Made by a program: the position numbers and the translations under genes. Positions 11,425-21,600 of a DNA stretch of 64,000 nt are shown in pieces. Within the stretch, counting starts at the first letter, position 1. Every line of letters starts with the position of its first letter. The stretch lies in the NCBI GenBank assembly GCA_030867875.1, contig JAOWCC010000655.1, forward strand, positions 3,945,083 to 4,009,082, read 5' to 3'. The notes under the pieces were generated by a model, which saw only the letters and a program-made list of their open reading frames with translations, did not search any database and was not told where the DNA came from. This DNA comes from Actinernus sp. WN-2022. Taxonomy: Eukaryota > Cnidaria > Anthozoa > Actiniaria > Actinernidae.

Positions 11425-11483
11425 TAGCCTCCTTTGCAGACGTTTAATGGGACCGAAACTAAAAACGTCTGCAAAGGAGGCTA
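11425..11483. mobile_element. 59-bp minimal MITE with TAG...CTA ends and 9-bp target duplication
   Basis: It is an almost pure hairpin: TAGCCTCCTTTGCAGACG at the left is perfectly complementary to the right end for 21 bp. The flanks GCGTTCCTT (11416-11424 and 11484-11492) are an exact 9-bp duplication. The TIR closely resembles those at 1252 (TAGTCTCCTTCGCAGCCG) and 47715 (TAGCCCCCTACGCAGCC). Confidence 0.9.
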
Positions 11484-11499
11484 GCGTTCCTTGTGATTC

Positions 11500-11555
11500 G
11501 GCCAAGTTAAGCCCGACCGGGCAAGGTTAGTAAGTGGATGGGTGACCGTTGAGGT
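11500..11555 (+). pseudogene. 5S rRNA-derived fragment
   Basis: GCCAAGTTAAGCCCGACCGG followed by GGTTAGTAAGTGGATGGGTGACCG reproduces the 5S rRNA internal promoter: box A (AAGC..GACCGGGC-like), the intermediate element, and box C (TGGATGGGTGACCG). Only ~55 nt are present, less than half of a ~120-nt 5S gene. It is therefore a 5S pseudogene or the head of a 5S-derived (SINE3-type) SINE. A MITE sits 17 bp upstream and a foldback begins just downstream. Confidence 0.65.
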
Positions 11556-11556
11556 A

Positions 11557-11911
11557 ATGCATGAGTCAACTTAAACCCCCACCCCCCCCAACCCGGGACA
11601 AGGTGGGGATTTGTTTTCTCCCCTTCACAAAAAAGGACAAATACCCCACCCCCTGGGGCAACATTTTCACTACAAAGTTAACAAAATACCCCCACCCCTG
11701 ATAACACTTTGTTGGATGAGTATAAGAGACTCCTAGACATTCTGTTCACCTCCATGACTTGTGCAACCCTCTGGGGCAAGCATATGAACAAAACCTCCCC
11801 AATGCCCCAGGGTGTGGGGCAGGTATTTTCATCCAATCCCCTACTAATCCCCACGTTTCTCCCACCTTGTCCCGGGTTGGGGGGGGTGGGGGTTTAAGTT
11901 GACTCATGCAT
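11557..11911. mobile_element. Foldback element with C/G-rich arms (355 bp)
   Basis: The left end ATGCATGAGTCAACTTAAAC is the inverse of the right end, and the match continues through the CCCCCACCCC / CCCGGGACAAGGTGGG arm for ~50 bp. The interior has repeated CCCCTGGGGCAA segments like those of the element at 15446-16077, so the two may be related. Non-coding. Confidence 0.75.
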
Positions 11912-12745
11912 AAGTGGTACAGTACAGTAAGGTGTGTCAGGGGGGACAAGGAGAAAATTGAGAGGCAGTGGGAAGGGAGGGGAAGGAAGTAGAGGGGAGG
12001 GGTAGTTTGTCAAAAAATATTTTGTAGGGGAGGGGTGGGTGATTTTTTTTTTTTAAATGACCTAGGTTGTTTTAAAATGACCTAGGTTGTTTTAAAATGA
12101 CCTAGGTTGTTTTAAAAACAACCTGAATTGAGAAACAACCTACAACATATACATAAAGTTACAGTATATAGATAATATAACATATTCCACATAGATCTAC
12201 AAATCGATATATACAAAATATACAGACAAACAAGCAAATAATCAAATAATAATACTGTATTATATATTTCATTTTATTTTATTTTGTGTGTAAACATATA
12301 TATCTATATATATGGTAAAAAATAAAAGATTGATTGATTGTTAGACAGTTTGAAAATTGCACAACTTGATCGCATCATTCTATAGATTTCAACTGATCAA
12401 TAGTCATATGGGTTAGCTATTCTGGAGGTTAGAACTTTCATATTTCTTAATTGCATCCATAATATTTAATAATAATTACATGTAACAATAAAAATACTTC
12501 TTTATACATTAAGATTTCGACGTTGCCAGCTTGCTTCAATGTTAAATTTTGCATTTAGCACACTTTATGTGACAGAGTTGAGCAGATAAGGGGAAACTTC
12601 AAAAACTTGATCATATAAGGCTTAACTGCTGCCCTCTGTTTATGAAAGTATAATGCAATTTATTACATATTAATCAGTGCTCAAACTTAACGGTCGTCCA
12701 CTCGTCCAAAACAAATAAAAATCGAGTTTTCCTCCACTCGTCTCC

Positions 12746-13782
12746 TAGGCTCGGTTTCCAGCCGTGGGGGTTTCGGTGAGCCCGCGATCCTCTCCCCACT
12801 CACGGCTGGGCGCGCGAGCTGAGACATTGTTGGTTTTTAGCCAATCAAAACCTTGCCACTCAAATCCTGTCGCTGAATTGATTTGCATAATTTACATTGT
12901 AAACTTTTGAAAGCCGGACGAAAGGCTTTCGATTGCTGTTCCAAAATGCGTTTAAATTTGCTCTGGAAAAGTTTGGTTTCGAAGAATTCAAGGATTCACA
13001 CAAAGAAGCAGTAAGAGAGTTAGTTTTCGGGTGAAGACACTTTGTCAGTAAACGCACTGGCTCTGGAAGTCACTTGGGAAACCGTCAGCTCAAAGGTCGT
13101 GAAGCTCGTAATGTTCAGTCATTTCTCATTTAACTTTACCGATGCAAGACCAAGGTAGCCCGGCTATTCTTACTTCAAAGAAAATTAGTGCTGCCTTTAT
13201 CGGAGAAGAAAAGACGGACGAGTCCATATTAAAAGAGTTTATAGAAGAGAGGAAATCACGTCTGACGCAGGCCATGTTTATGCGTTTAACTCTGCAATCA
13301 GAATTCACTTGAAAATCGCTGCATCAAATGAGTTTTACAATTCTTCAATCCTATGTACTAAGTTTGTACAATTTATGTCTCCAAGACATACTCTACACAA
13401 GTACTAAGCGGGAATACTCGACTCTAGCTCAGAGTTCCGAGATGGCATCCCCGTATAAAATTTCGGCTATTAATTCCTGTCATCTAGTGTCAACAAATAG
13501 CCTGGGCTTTCTTTGAAAACTTGGACTGTGAACATGAGAGCTAATAATAACAGGTATTAAATAAAACCTTTACCTTCGTCGAATTAATTTCACACTTGGA
13601 AGTTTTAGTTTAAAGAATTCCAATGTGTTTTGAAAGTTTACGCTACACGCTACACGCAAATAAATGAATAATATTGAAGTTAATCAGATGACGTCACGGA
13701 CACGGTGTGTTGACCGCGCGCCCAGCCGTTAGTGGGGGGAGGCTTTGGAGAAACGACACCCCAACGGCTGAAACCGAGCCTA
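12746..13782. mobile_element. 1.04 kb TIR element (TAG...CTA, perfect 9-bp target duplication) carrying RecQ-like helicase remnants
   Basis: The left TIR begins TAGGCTCGGTTTCCAGCCGT and the right end is its complement ending CCGAGCCTA. The arms match imperfectly for ~80 bp, including a subterminal ACGGCTGGGCGCGCG. The flanks CTCGTCTCC (12737-12745 and 13783-13791) are identical. A 9-bp duplication fits the MULE (Mutator-like) superfamily best, though no MULE transposase is present. Each TIR itself contains a CAGCCGT...ACGGCTG inverted sub-repeat, as do the arms of the element at 1252. The interior encodes fragments that look like a RecQ helicase. Confidence 0.85.
12948..13310 (+). pseudogene. 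RecQ-like DNA helicase fragments inside the TIR element
   Basis: One frame from 12948 reads ALEKFGFEEFKDSHKEAV then RELVFG, a stop, and HFVSKRTGSGS. This resembles the RecQ Q-motif region (FGF..F...Q.EAI) followed by helicase motif I (TGSGKS), with the Walker A lysine lost. About 60 nt further on, another frame reads LTLPMQDQGSPAILTSKKIS then AAFIGEEKTDES, like RecQ motif Ia and its following helix (SLMQDQ...L...GI.A..I). Stops, a frame change and missing DNA between motifs show decay. These are recollections of family pattern, not a search result. The alternative is chance similarity, less likely because two motifs occur in the right order and spacing. Confidence 0.6.
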
Positions 13783-13792
13783 CTCGTCTCCT

Positions 13793-15445
13793 GGACGATT
13801 AGATGTATTTGTTCTCTAAATATGATTTTGGTTTAGAACCAGAAAAATATGGCATAAATTAAACATTGATGATTTTACCGGCGATCACCAACACAAATAA
13901 ATTAAAGCAAACATAAAAACGCCAGGCTCGCTAGATTTTGGCAACTAGAGGTCTGGACTCGACCCATCATGAATTGAATCATGGGAAACAATATTATATG
14001 GTGCCGTATTCCATATTCCTGCATTGATCAGTAACATTGGCGAGTTGTGTGTGTATATAATAATAAACAGAGTCACAGATTCTCAGCTTCTTTTATTGTC
14101 TTTGAAAAAAAATCGGGCCACTATCTGCAAACTGAGTGATGGCTAATCGTAAACAGAGTCAAGGATATAGCAGACTTCGAAAATACATCATATTAAACGA
14201 TTCATACAGCCCGTAAGTGTAGCAGTGAATTGAGCTGGCTTAATTATTCTAATGAAAGCCCTGTTTATATATAGGGGGTGTTCGTATACAGGGGGAGGAA
14301 ATAAATAGCTGGGGGAAAATGGCTAATATACTCACATGATTTTTTGCTATAATAATATAAAGTACAGCATATTTTAAAATAATAAATCCTAAAACAAAAC
14401 CACCTTACCCCTGCATGTAAATAACAGGGCAGACTTACATGTATTGACTTATTATGACTTACAAAATATGTTTTTTTGAGGGGGACTATCTACTAGGGGG
14501 TGATATACAGGGACTATATACAATTTATGGTATAATTAAACAAACTCTTAATTATTAAAAAGAATATCCATAGAGATTGGTTAGACTGATGACTGCAATT
14601 ATGTTTTATTGACATTTTAATACAGGCACATGCTGACTGTATGATTAATAAAAAATAATGAATACTACATGAGCCTGAAGGCCGAATGCAGTATACATAC
14701 ATGTATGTCCACATTTTGAGTTTATTGTACCAATTAAGTCAACAAGTGTCTGTATTTGTTATTCAAAAACTTTTGCATACATTGTAATTAATAACCATTT
14801 TGTCCAATCAGGTGAAGCAAATCAGTCCTGTATGCATGCTCCTTTATACCTGATAATAAATCATAATAATTATACACATACATTGTCTTTAGGCCTTTAT
14901 CACTGAATTCTATAAGTAGCATAGTTTCAATCTTTAGTTTATATACAACGATTAATGTTTTGATATTTCGTTTTTTTCTGTATTATACACTGTATGTACC
15001 TTATATGGCAGAAAAACAATAGTTTGCATGTCGCAGGCTTCTAATTTTATTATTTAAAGTTTAGTTACAGAGTCAATTTACACCCTGAAACAACCAAGTT
15101 TTCAGATTTCCTATTATAGACCTCCATTCCTGTGAATTGTGACTTTCCTAAACTGGCAAATAAATCTGAGAAATGGCAAGAAACGACAAATATTTTATTA
15201 CTGAGATAAAGCTGGACAAGTTTTTTCTTTTGTTTGTTGTATGTTATAAAATGTAGTGTTGTTGAGTGTATGCGTGCTCCGTGAGTGTGCGATTTGTATG
15301 CTCTGTGAGATATAAGTTTAGAAAAATGGTACACTTTAATTTAAGAGAACAAGCAGAAAATAAGAGGTAGAAACTGTAGGTATGACTGAGACCATTTTAT
15401 AGTGTCCCATCCTTAAGTATTTTGACAAAACATTATGGAGGTGAT
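13793..15445. other. No gene recognised
   Basis: This is AT-rich intergenic sequence with short ORFs that have no recognisable motifs. A GGGGG-flanked stretch at 14270-14310 and 14475-14510 (TATAGGGGGTGTTCGTATACAG type) looks like a degenerate short repeat. Nothing else is supportable. Confidence 0.4.
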
Positions 15446-16077
15446 AATGCATCAATCAGCGGCTTCCCCCTGGGGCCGACCCCCGGGGAAGCTGGGGGAT
15501 TTGTCCAAACGCCCATTCAAACCTCATCTAATCCCCCTGGGTATGGGGCAGGAGAATTTTGACAAATCCCCTCCGTCTGGGGCAAATATAATTTACCGTA
15601 CCTTTAACTATTAAAGCCTAAAGGAACCACTCCGTACACAACCCCAAAAGGCCAAATGCAAGGGTAAAAATTCGCAACGAAAGATATAAACTAAGCATAC
15701 CTTTGCTGATAAATTCCTCTAGACGATTTGCCAAGATGGCTTTTCTCTTCCCTCTGTCGGTGCTCCACGCGTTAAAAACTGGCATATTAAATTAAAAGGG
15801 CGCCAGTTCAAACCAAATTCAAAGACCTCGTGAGCGGAAATGGCCATGGCGCGAAGCTCGAAGAACATCAGTCCGGGAATAACGGATTGGGTAAACCGCT
15901 GACCTGATATTACAAATCCCCAGGGTCTGTCCCCTGGGTTAAGCCACAGGTAGCAAAAGTGCTGTTTCCCCCCATACCCTCGGGCAACATGGAGCTGACA
16001 AATCGTGACAAATGCCCCTGAGTTCCCGTGGGTTCCCCGGGGGTCGGCCCCAGGAGGAAGCCGCTGATTGATGCATA
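15446..16077. mobile_element. 632-bp foldback element
   Basis: The left end AATGCATCAATCAGCGGCTT and its complement at the right end (ending GCTGATTGATGCATAA) match for ~47 bp through CCCCCTGGGGCCGACCCCCGG. The interior contains CCCCTGGG-type repeats shared with 11557-11911. ORFs inside are short and unrecognised. Confidence 0.75.
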
Positions 16078-16100
16078 ATACCTGCATGAAGAAGTATATT

Positions 16101-16610
16101 AACAATAACCTATTTGTGTTGTCGAAATATGCCCTGATATTTCGTCTGCGGATATTGTCTGTTCCGAGAAGAGAACAGTTTCCGAGAGCGAAGCTGATCC
16201 AGGGAAACTGTGAGCTTCAAGGATCAGATAATGACCAAGGACAAATATCCGGGCTTATAACCCATCAAATATTTTCTCTCGCGCGTGATTGGTTGAATGT
16301 GTCACGTGACCCGATATTTTCTTTCCACGAGCGGTAAATATCAGCGAATACGTATAAGCGCGCGTCAAAGAAAATATTTGAAGGATGATAACAACAATAA
16401 CCTACATTGTGACGTCGAAATATGCCCTGATATTTGACCTTGGACATTATCAGATCCTCAGAGCTCACAGTTTCCCTCGAGCTTCGCTCTCGAGAACTGT
16501 TCTCTCCTCGGAACAGATAATGTGCGCGGACGAAATATCAGAGCATATATTTCGATGCCACAAATAGGATATTGTATTTATATTTCGACACCACAATGTA
16601 GGTTATTGTT
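16101..16610. mobile_element. Palindromic MITE with AACAATAACC ends (510 bp)
   Basis: Both ends carry AACAATAACCTA followed within ~15 bp by GTCGAAATAT. A further internal copy starts near 16398. Arms with GATATTTCGTC, GTTCCGAGAAGAGAACAG and GAAACTGTGAGC are complementary to segments near 16440-16540. It ends ~400 bp upstream of the BCH-gene start codon, so it may overlap that gene's promoter region. Confidence 0.7.
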
Positions 16611-16949
16611 GTTGTGCAGGACGTGATGCTTGTGATATCATATCACACAACTGATACGAGTTTAGATACCTTTTTGGGGGGCTTACATGTAGATCTATAT
16701 TGTGTCAATCAAAATGTTACGCTTGGGATCAAATTTCATCCAGGACTGGAGAACCTAGCACTCCATTCCGGACGTTCTTCTCCTGTCTCCAGGACTCTTC
16801 GTGCCTTCGGCGCTCTTTATGTCAGTAAACTAATAGCGAGAAGGACCTATGACACCCAGGGTTACTAAGGGTAACTAACATTCTACGGTACATATACGTT
16901 GATGTTAAAATACAGTAACACCTTCACAAACTTCTGATTCTGTTGCCTT

Positions 16950-17007
16950 AACAGAGACGTGTGAACAAAACCTTTGGAGGCATGCAGAGAAAAGGAGCAG
17001 ATAGGTA
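16950..17007 (+). promoter_or_regulatory. Probable 5'-UTR segment with splice acceptor before the BCH-gene start
   Basis: A TTCTGTTGCCTTAACAG acceptor ends near 16951. The leader that follows has an in-frame TAG at 17002-17004, just two codons before ATG 17008, which fixes the start. A non-coding first exon would lie upstream. I could not identify it or a clear TATA box. Confidence 0.45.
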
Positions 17008-18649
17008 ATGGAACCTCCTCCGACTGAACCTGAAAGCAGGTTGTTAACCAGCGTGGTTGATGATACCCCTCGAAGCAGTATTAGCACTGAGACATCAGCT
17101 TCTGTTGCTCAACCCTCTGCTTTGCTTGATGATGATAGACACACACCAACAGTCAGTGGACAGTCACCCACCTTAGGATCAGACAGTGGGATGGACACCC
17201 ACTCAGGTGATATCACTGATATGATGACGACAGATAGTGGGTACAGTGACAGTCGTGAATGTATCTTCAAGGGTGATGAACAAGGTGCAGAGGGTGGTGA
17301 ATCAGGGCCAAGTGGGTTATTGGTAGTTGAGGAAGATAAGAATGATAGTGAGAGAAGGAATGCTGCTAAGTGTGAACATTCAGAAGGCAATTTGCCATAT
17401 GATGACGATGAAAGGAACGTCGAGGAAGGTTCAAGAGATGGTGCCAAAGGTTATTCTATGTATGTTGATGTTGGCGAGAATAAGTTGGGTCACTTTGGTG
17501 AAAGAGAAAGTGCTAATGCTGCTTTTGATGTAGATGAAGATGCCTTTGAAAGGGTTGATAAGGGTGCAGAGATCAAGGATGAAGTTGATGTTAACTTTGG
17601 TAGCAGCAGTGACTATGATGTCGATGATGAACATAACATAACAGATGATGGACGTATGTTATCCGAAGATGACTCCAAGTCTCTTGATGTCCTTCTTCTT
17701 GAGGAAATCTGTGAAGAAGCTGCCAACATGACTATCAAAGAAGCACTTATCCACTCTCTCAAACCCAACGTCCGAGCTGGATTAACTTCCGGTCATTTCC
17801 AATTAAGCGAATCAGAAATCCTAGCACTCGAAAGGTATTGTGAAGACTTTGTTGATGGATTAATCAAAGAGTTGCTAAAACAAAGCTCTCTATTAGGAGC
17901 AGTAGCTATGGGTGAAGGAGGGGACACCAGAGGAACGAGTCCGTCGGACATCAAGAGAGCCACTATACAACTAAGCAGAGTGAATTTACTAGAACTGAGG
18001 CTAAACTGTGATCACTTTGTTCATAACATTATCGCCGAATCCATGATTGATTCTAGTATCATTACAGCAAAGGCTCACGCCGAGGAACGAGAGAACCTTA
18101 ACAACTCTCAAGCACTAAAGGAGTTGCTCTCTTTTTTTCAAGAATCTGAGGAGATACAAGAGTACTTCAGCAATCTTACTTCAGATATTGTTAGAACTGC
18201 ATTGGATAATATGTCGAAAACTAAAACCGGTGTTAAAGCAGATACTCCTACAGTTATCATGGAGGGATTCGAGGACCAAAAGCTGATGCCTTTTGAAGAA
18301 GAAACAGATCCCGAGAGTCACGATGAGTTCAATCATTTCCATGATGGTTTCAGAGGTGACTTGTCGCGTTCAAGCTCACGAGATGATTTTCCAATTGATC
18401 AAGATTTTGAGGAATTTGATGATGAATATGGGTACAGGTTTACAAATCCTTCAGGTTCCACCCAAGTCAAAGTGCCCTTCAAAACCAGTTCTACCGGTGA
18501 ACCTGTCCGAGAAGGCGATGGCAATCAAATTAACGCTTATCCATCACTAGGTGTACAAAGCATGACATCAGAGGGCGGAGAGATGTCACTGGAGTTTGAC
18601 ATGGACTGGATTGGAGGAGTGTTACATGATCTCAAGAACATAGAAGGAG
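17008..18649 (+). CDS. Coding exon 1 of the BCH gene: long acidic, low-complexity N-terminal region
   Basis: It encodes residues 1-547. Residues 1-130 are Ser/Thr/Asp rich (DSGMDTHSGDITDMMTTDSG). Residues ~130-225 are strongly acidic. Residues ~230-420 include better-structured helical segments (LDVLLLEEICEEAANMTIKE, LALERYCEDFVDGLIKELL, NLLELRLNCDHFVHNIIAES) that may form an A-kinase-anchor-like or coiled region; I do not recognise a named domain. The exon ends in LEFDMDWIGGVLHDL before donor GAG|GTGAGT at 18649 (phase 1). A read-through of ~125 nt into the intron stays open but has no family similarity and is probably intronic. Confidence 0.85.
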
Positions 18650-21600
18650 GTGAGTTAATTTTTTGTTTCGTAGAGAGGTATAGTTGCTTCGCAAGTATGT
18701 TTGTCATCACATCCCAAAGAAACTGTGAAATATGTTTAAAACATTACTGCATTAAAATGTGTGCTCTGATTGGCTAATAACATTACTGCATTAAAACGTG
18801 TGCTCTGATTGGCTAATAACATTACTGCATTAAAACGTGTGCTCTGATTGGCTAATAACCATTGACTCTGCTCATGGCTTGCGGGTTACGTTAGACCCTG
18901 TTTGCACTCGCGCCTAATGATGTAAAGAAATGGTAAACGCTACACCTGTAGAAGGTTGGCTTTAAAGCGCTCCAGACGCTAGAGTCGTTCTCGGCTTGTC
19001 TCGAGCGATCTTACGCTTCATTTGTACTTAGCAACCTCCCACCTGCTACCATAACTTGATTGACTTCACACCGCGGCAAAACGTCACGCGCATGCGCATT
19101 TGATGAGCCGGTCGCGGGCGCAACCCCAGTTTCCCGCCGAAATTAAAACAAAACATAGGCAATCCCCTCTGTTTCTAGCTTTAAGCACGCCTGCGTATTT
19201 ACGTGAAATGTTTCGCGAAAAACAAGAAAACTACATAAAAGCTAAGCCTAACACTTTCACAGGTTGAAGGTTTCTTAATTTGTAAATCACTGTGAGTTTA
19301 CTAAGTTATAAAATTATTTACTAAAAATGTTTAAGAAACGGAAACTGGTATTTGAATTCCAGAGCCTTCGTTCTTTCGGCCAGCGGAGAATAACGTTTTG
19401 CCGTGTTGTGGATTGACCTACACTGCTCGTTTGCCATTTTTTCTGGAACCCCGTTATAGCGAACCTGGTTATAACGAACCCCGTTATAACGAAACCTTTA
19501 GTTATCGAGGCTGGAGTGGAGACAGCGTAGTTGGAAGCTTGTATCTAGTTAGCATAATAATCAAAATATATCCATATTCACAGAAAGAGGGTTTGTATCT
19601 AGTTAGCATGATAATCAACGTCTATCCATATTCATAGAAAGAGGGTTTGTATCTAGTTAGCATAATAATCAAAATACATCCAAGTTCATAAAAAGAGGTA
19701 GGAAGGTAAGTGTGATTGATGGCAGACAAATCTCCAACTTTGATTCGGGTCGCGTAAATACAAACTGGACACTGTAAACTGCGATCGCACGTTCCCAGTT
19801 ATTCAGTTGTTATCATTTGGGAAGTGGTTCTCTTTGAGCGAGCTTGGTAATATTAATTCGTTAAAAAGAATGCTTTCACAACTTTCAGATCGCAAACAGA
19901 AGATAGTTGTACGCGAGCTCGAATTCGACGAGTACGCGGATGTTGGAGGAACGGAACTTCTCGCTCCAGTCTTCCTTGCCGTGGCCGAGGATAACGAGGA
20001 TGACAGTGAATTTCAAGGCATGCGCAGAAAGACTCAGTCTATTGAGGATTTGTGTGACATGATAGAAGAGAAAGGTAAAACCACTGGTAGTAAACAATCC
20101 CACATAACAATAAGGTTATCTACATTATGCAGTGGATCCTCGCAGAGTCACCATCTCTCACAACCAATCACCTTGTTTGACATTAATACTCGGCAGTCCA
20201 ACGGCAAGGAATGCAGAAAGGTGCTAATTGTGGTATTGTTTCAATCGTCCACCACAATGGCTTAGACATCAAAATCTATCAAAACTTGAAGAATATTATT
20301 TCCTTCTCCTCCATTAACTGATAACAGACACATATATGCGGGAGGCGGTCCTGACAGTTAACCGCATACACAATTTATTGTACATGTACTTACATGTTTA
20401 CATGTATGCTTTACATCAATCTACACACTTTATGTAACATAAGATGCAACTACATACTATGCAGCCTAGTGTACTCTGCCGGATACGAAAAACCACAAAA
20501 ACATCCACAGTATATGTGGTAAAAACTAAGTGGAAATGTATTCCCCAGCCCAATGCAGGAGTACTGACTTCTGGGAGGTGAAAGTCTGAAAACTACCACA
20601 ACTCTGTAACATGGTCAGCAAAAACTGACATAAATAAAGTTAATGGTGGAAAGAAACGTCTATAAATGTTGCAGTCAGGACCACAAATACATAACTACAA
20701 CTGACATATCCTTATATACTCCAGTTCCCGCCAAAACTACACTGTCCATATATGGAATGTATCCACAGGGATACCAACACAGTCTTTCGGATAAGGAACT
20801 CATTTCTCTTTTCCTTTCATCCAAACACTTTTCAAATTTGAAGACCTTTTAAGTTTGATTTCATATTTGTTCGCCTCGAGACCAATAACTTACGGATTAA
20901 GCTGTGTATTGAGGCCACAAACAATCACTCAGATCGTCGGCAAAGTACTTCCCCGAGAAGTCCATTTCGCCCTTCAAATGCTCCTCGTTCTCCATGTTGT
21001 TGTCTGTAATCTGGCTGAACCCATGCACAGTTTGAGGTACAACAGTACGCCAAGTCTTCGGTGAGGCAAATAAGTTCGCCTCGGTGTCAATAAAGCAGTG
21101 TTCAATGCATCAATTAATCGCCAATAAAACGTACAATAACACTCCTCCAAAGTACTTCCAGAGACGTCTGAGTTTTGTTGAAATAATAAATGTTAGTGCC
21201 AGGACGCCATATAGGATTACATTTTCGAAGAAAACTTGACGAGAAAGGAGAGAAACGTCACCATATTGCTGTATGTCCGCCATCTTGTTTTGTTAACCTA
21301 AATCCTGCGATGTTTGCTGGGATATAAACTGAGTTTCAGGCTGGACTTGGACAGACAGATGCCAGAGAGAGGACAAATCCTAAAAAAATGGCTTTTTAAT
21401 CACAATGGCTACGTTTAAGCTAAATAAAATATAACTCTCGTTACACTTCTCTATTCTTTTTTCATCACAGAAAGTTTCGGTTTTCTTTGCGTTGGAAGGT
21501 CTATAAAGAACCTACAGTCTCACTCACTATAAGCCGCCATTTTGAATCGGATAAAAGGGTGCCCGCAGTACCTTTCCGCTGATGTCCATAATTTCTGCCA

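Larger units (their letters stand above)
10304..12147. mobile_element. 1.84 kb TIR element with nested insertions
   Basis: The ends TGTTGTAGGTTGTTTCTC and its complement (GAGAAACAACCTACAACA) match over at least 27 bp through AATTCAGGT. Just inside both ends are short direct repeats of AACCTAGGTCATTTTAAA with AvrII-type CCTAGG palindromes. The interior holds four degenerate TTAGGG-containing repeats (10440-10935), a 59-bp MITE (11425-11483), a 5S-like fragment (11500-11555) and another foldback (11557-11911). No transposase was seen. Confidence 0.7.

Noticed and set aside
18650..18777. Continuation of exon 1 past 18649 as coding sequence
   Set aside because: GAG|GTGAGT is a strong donor, the next exon joins in phase, and the read-through residues enter the 40-bp repeats.
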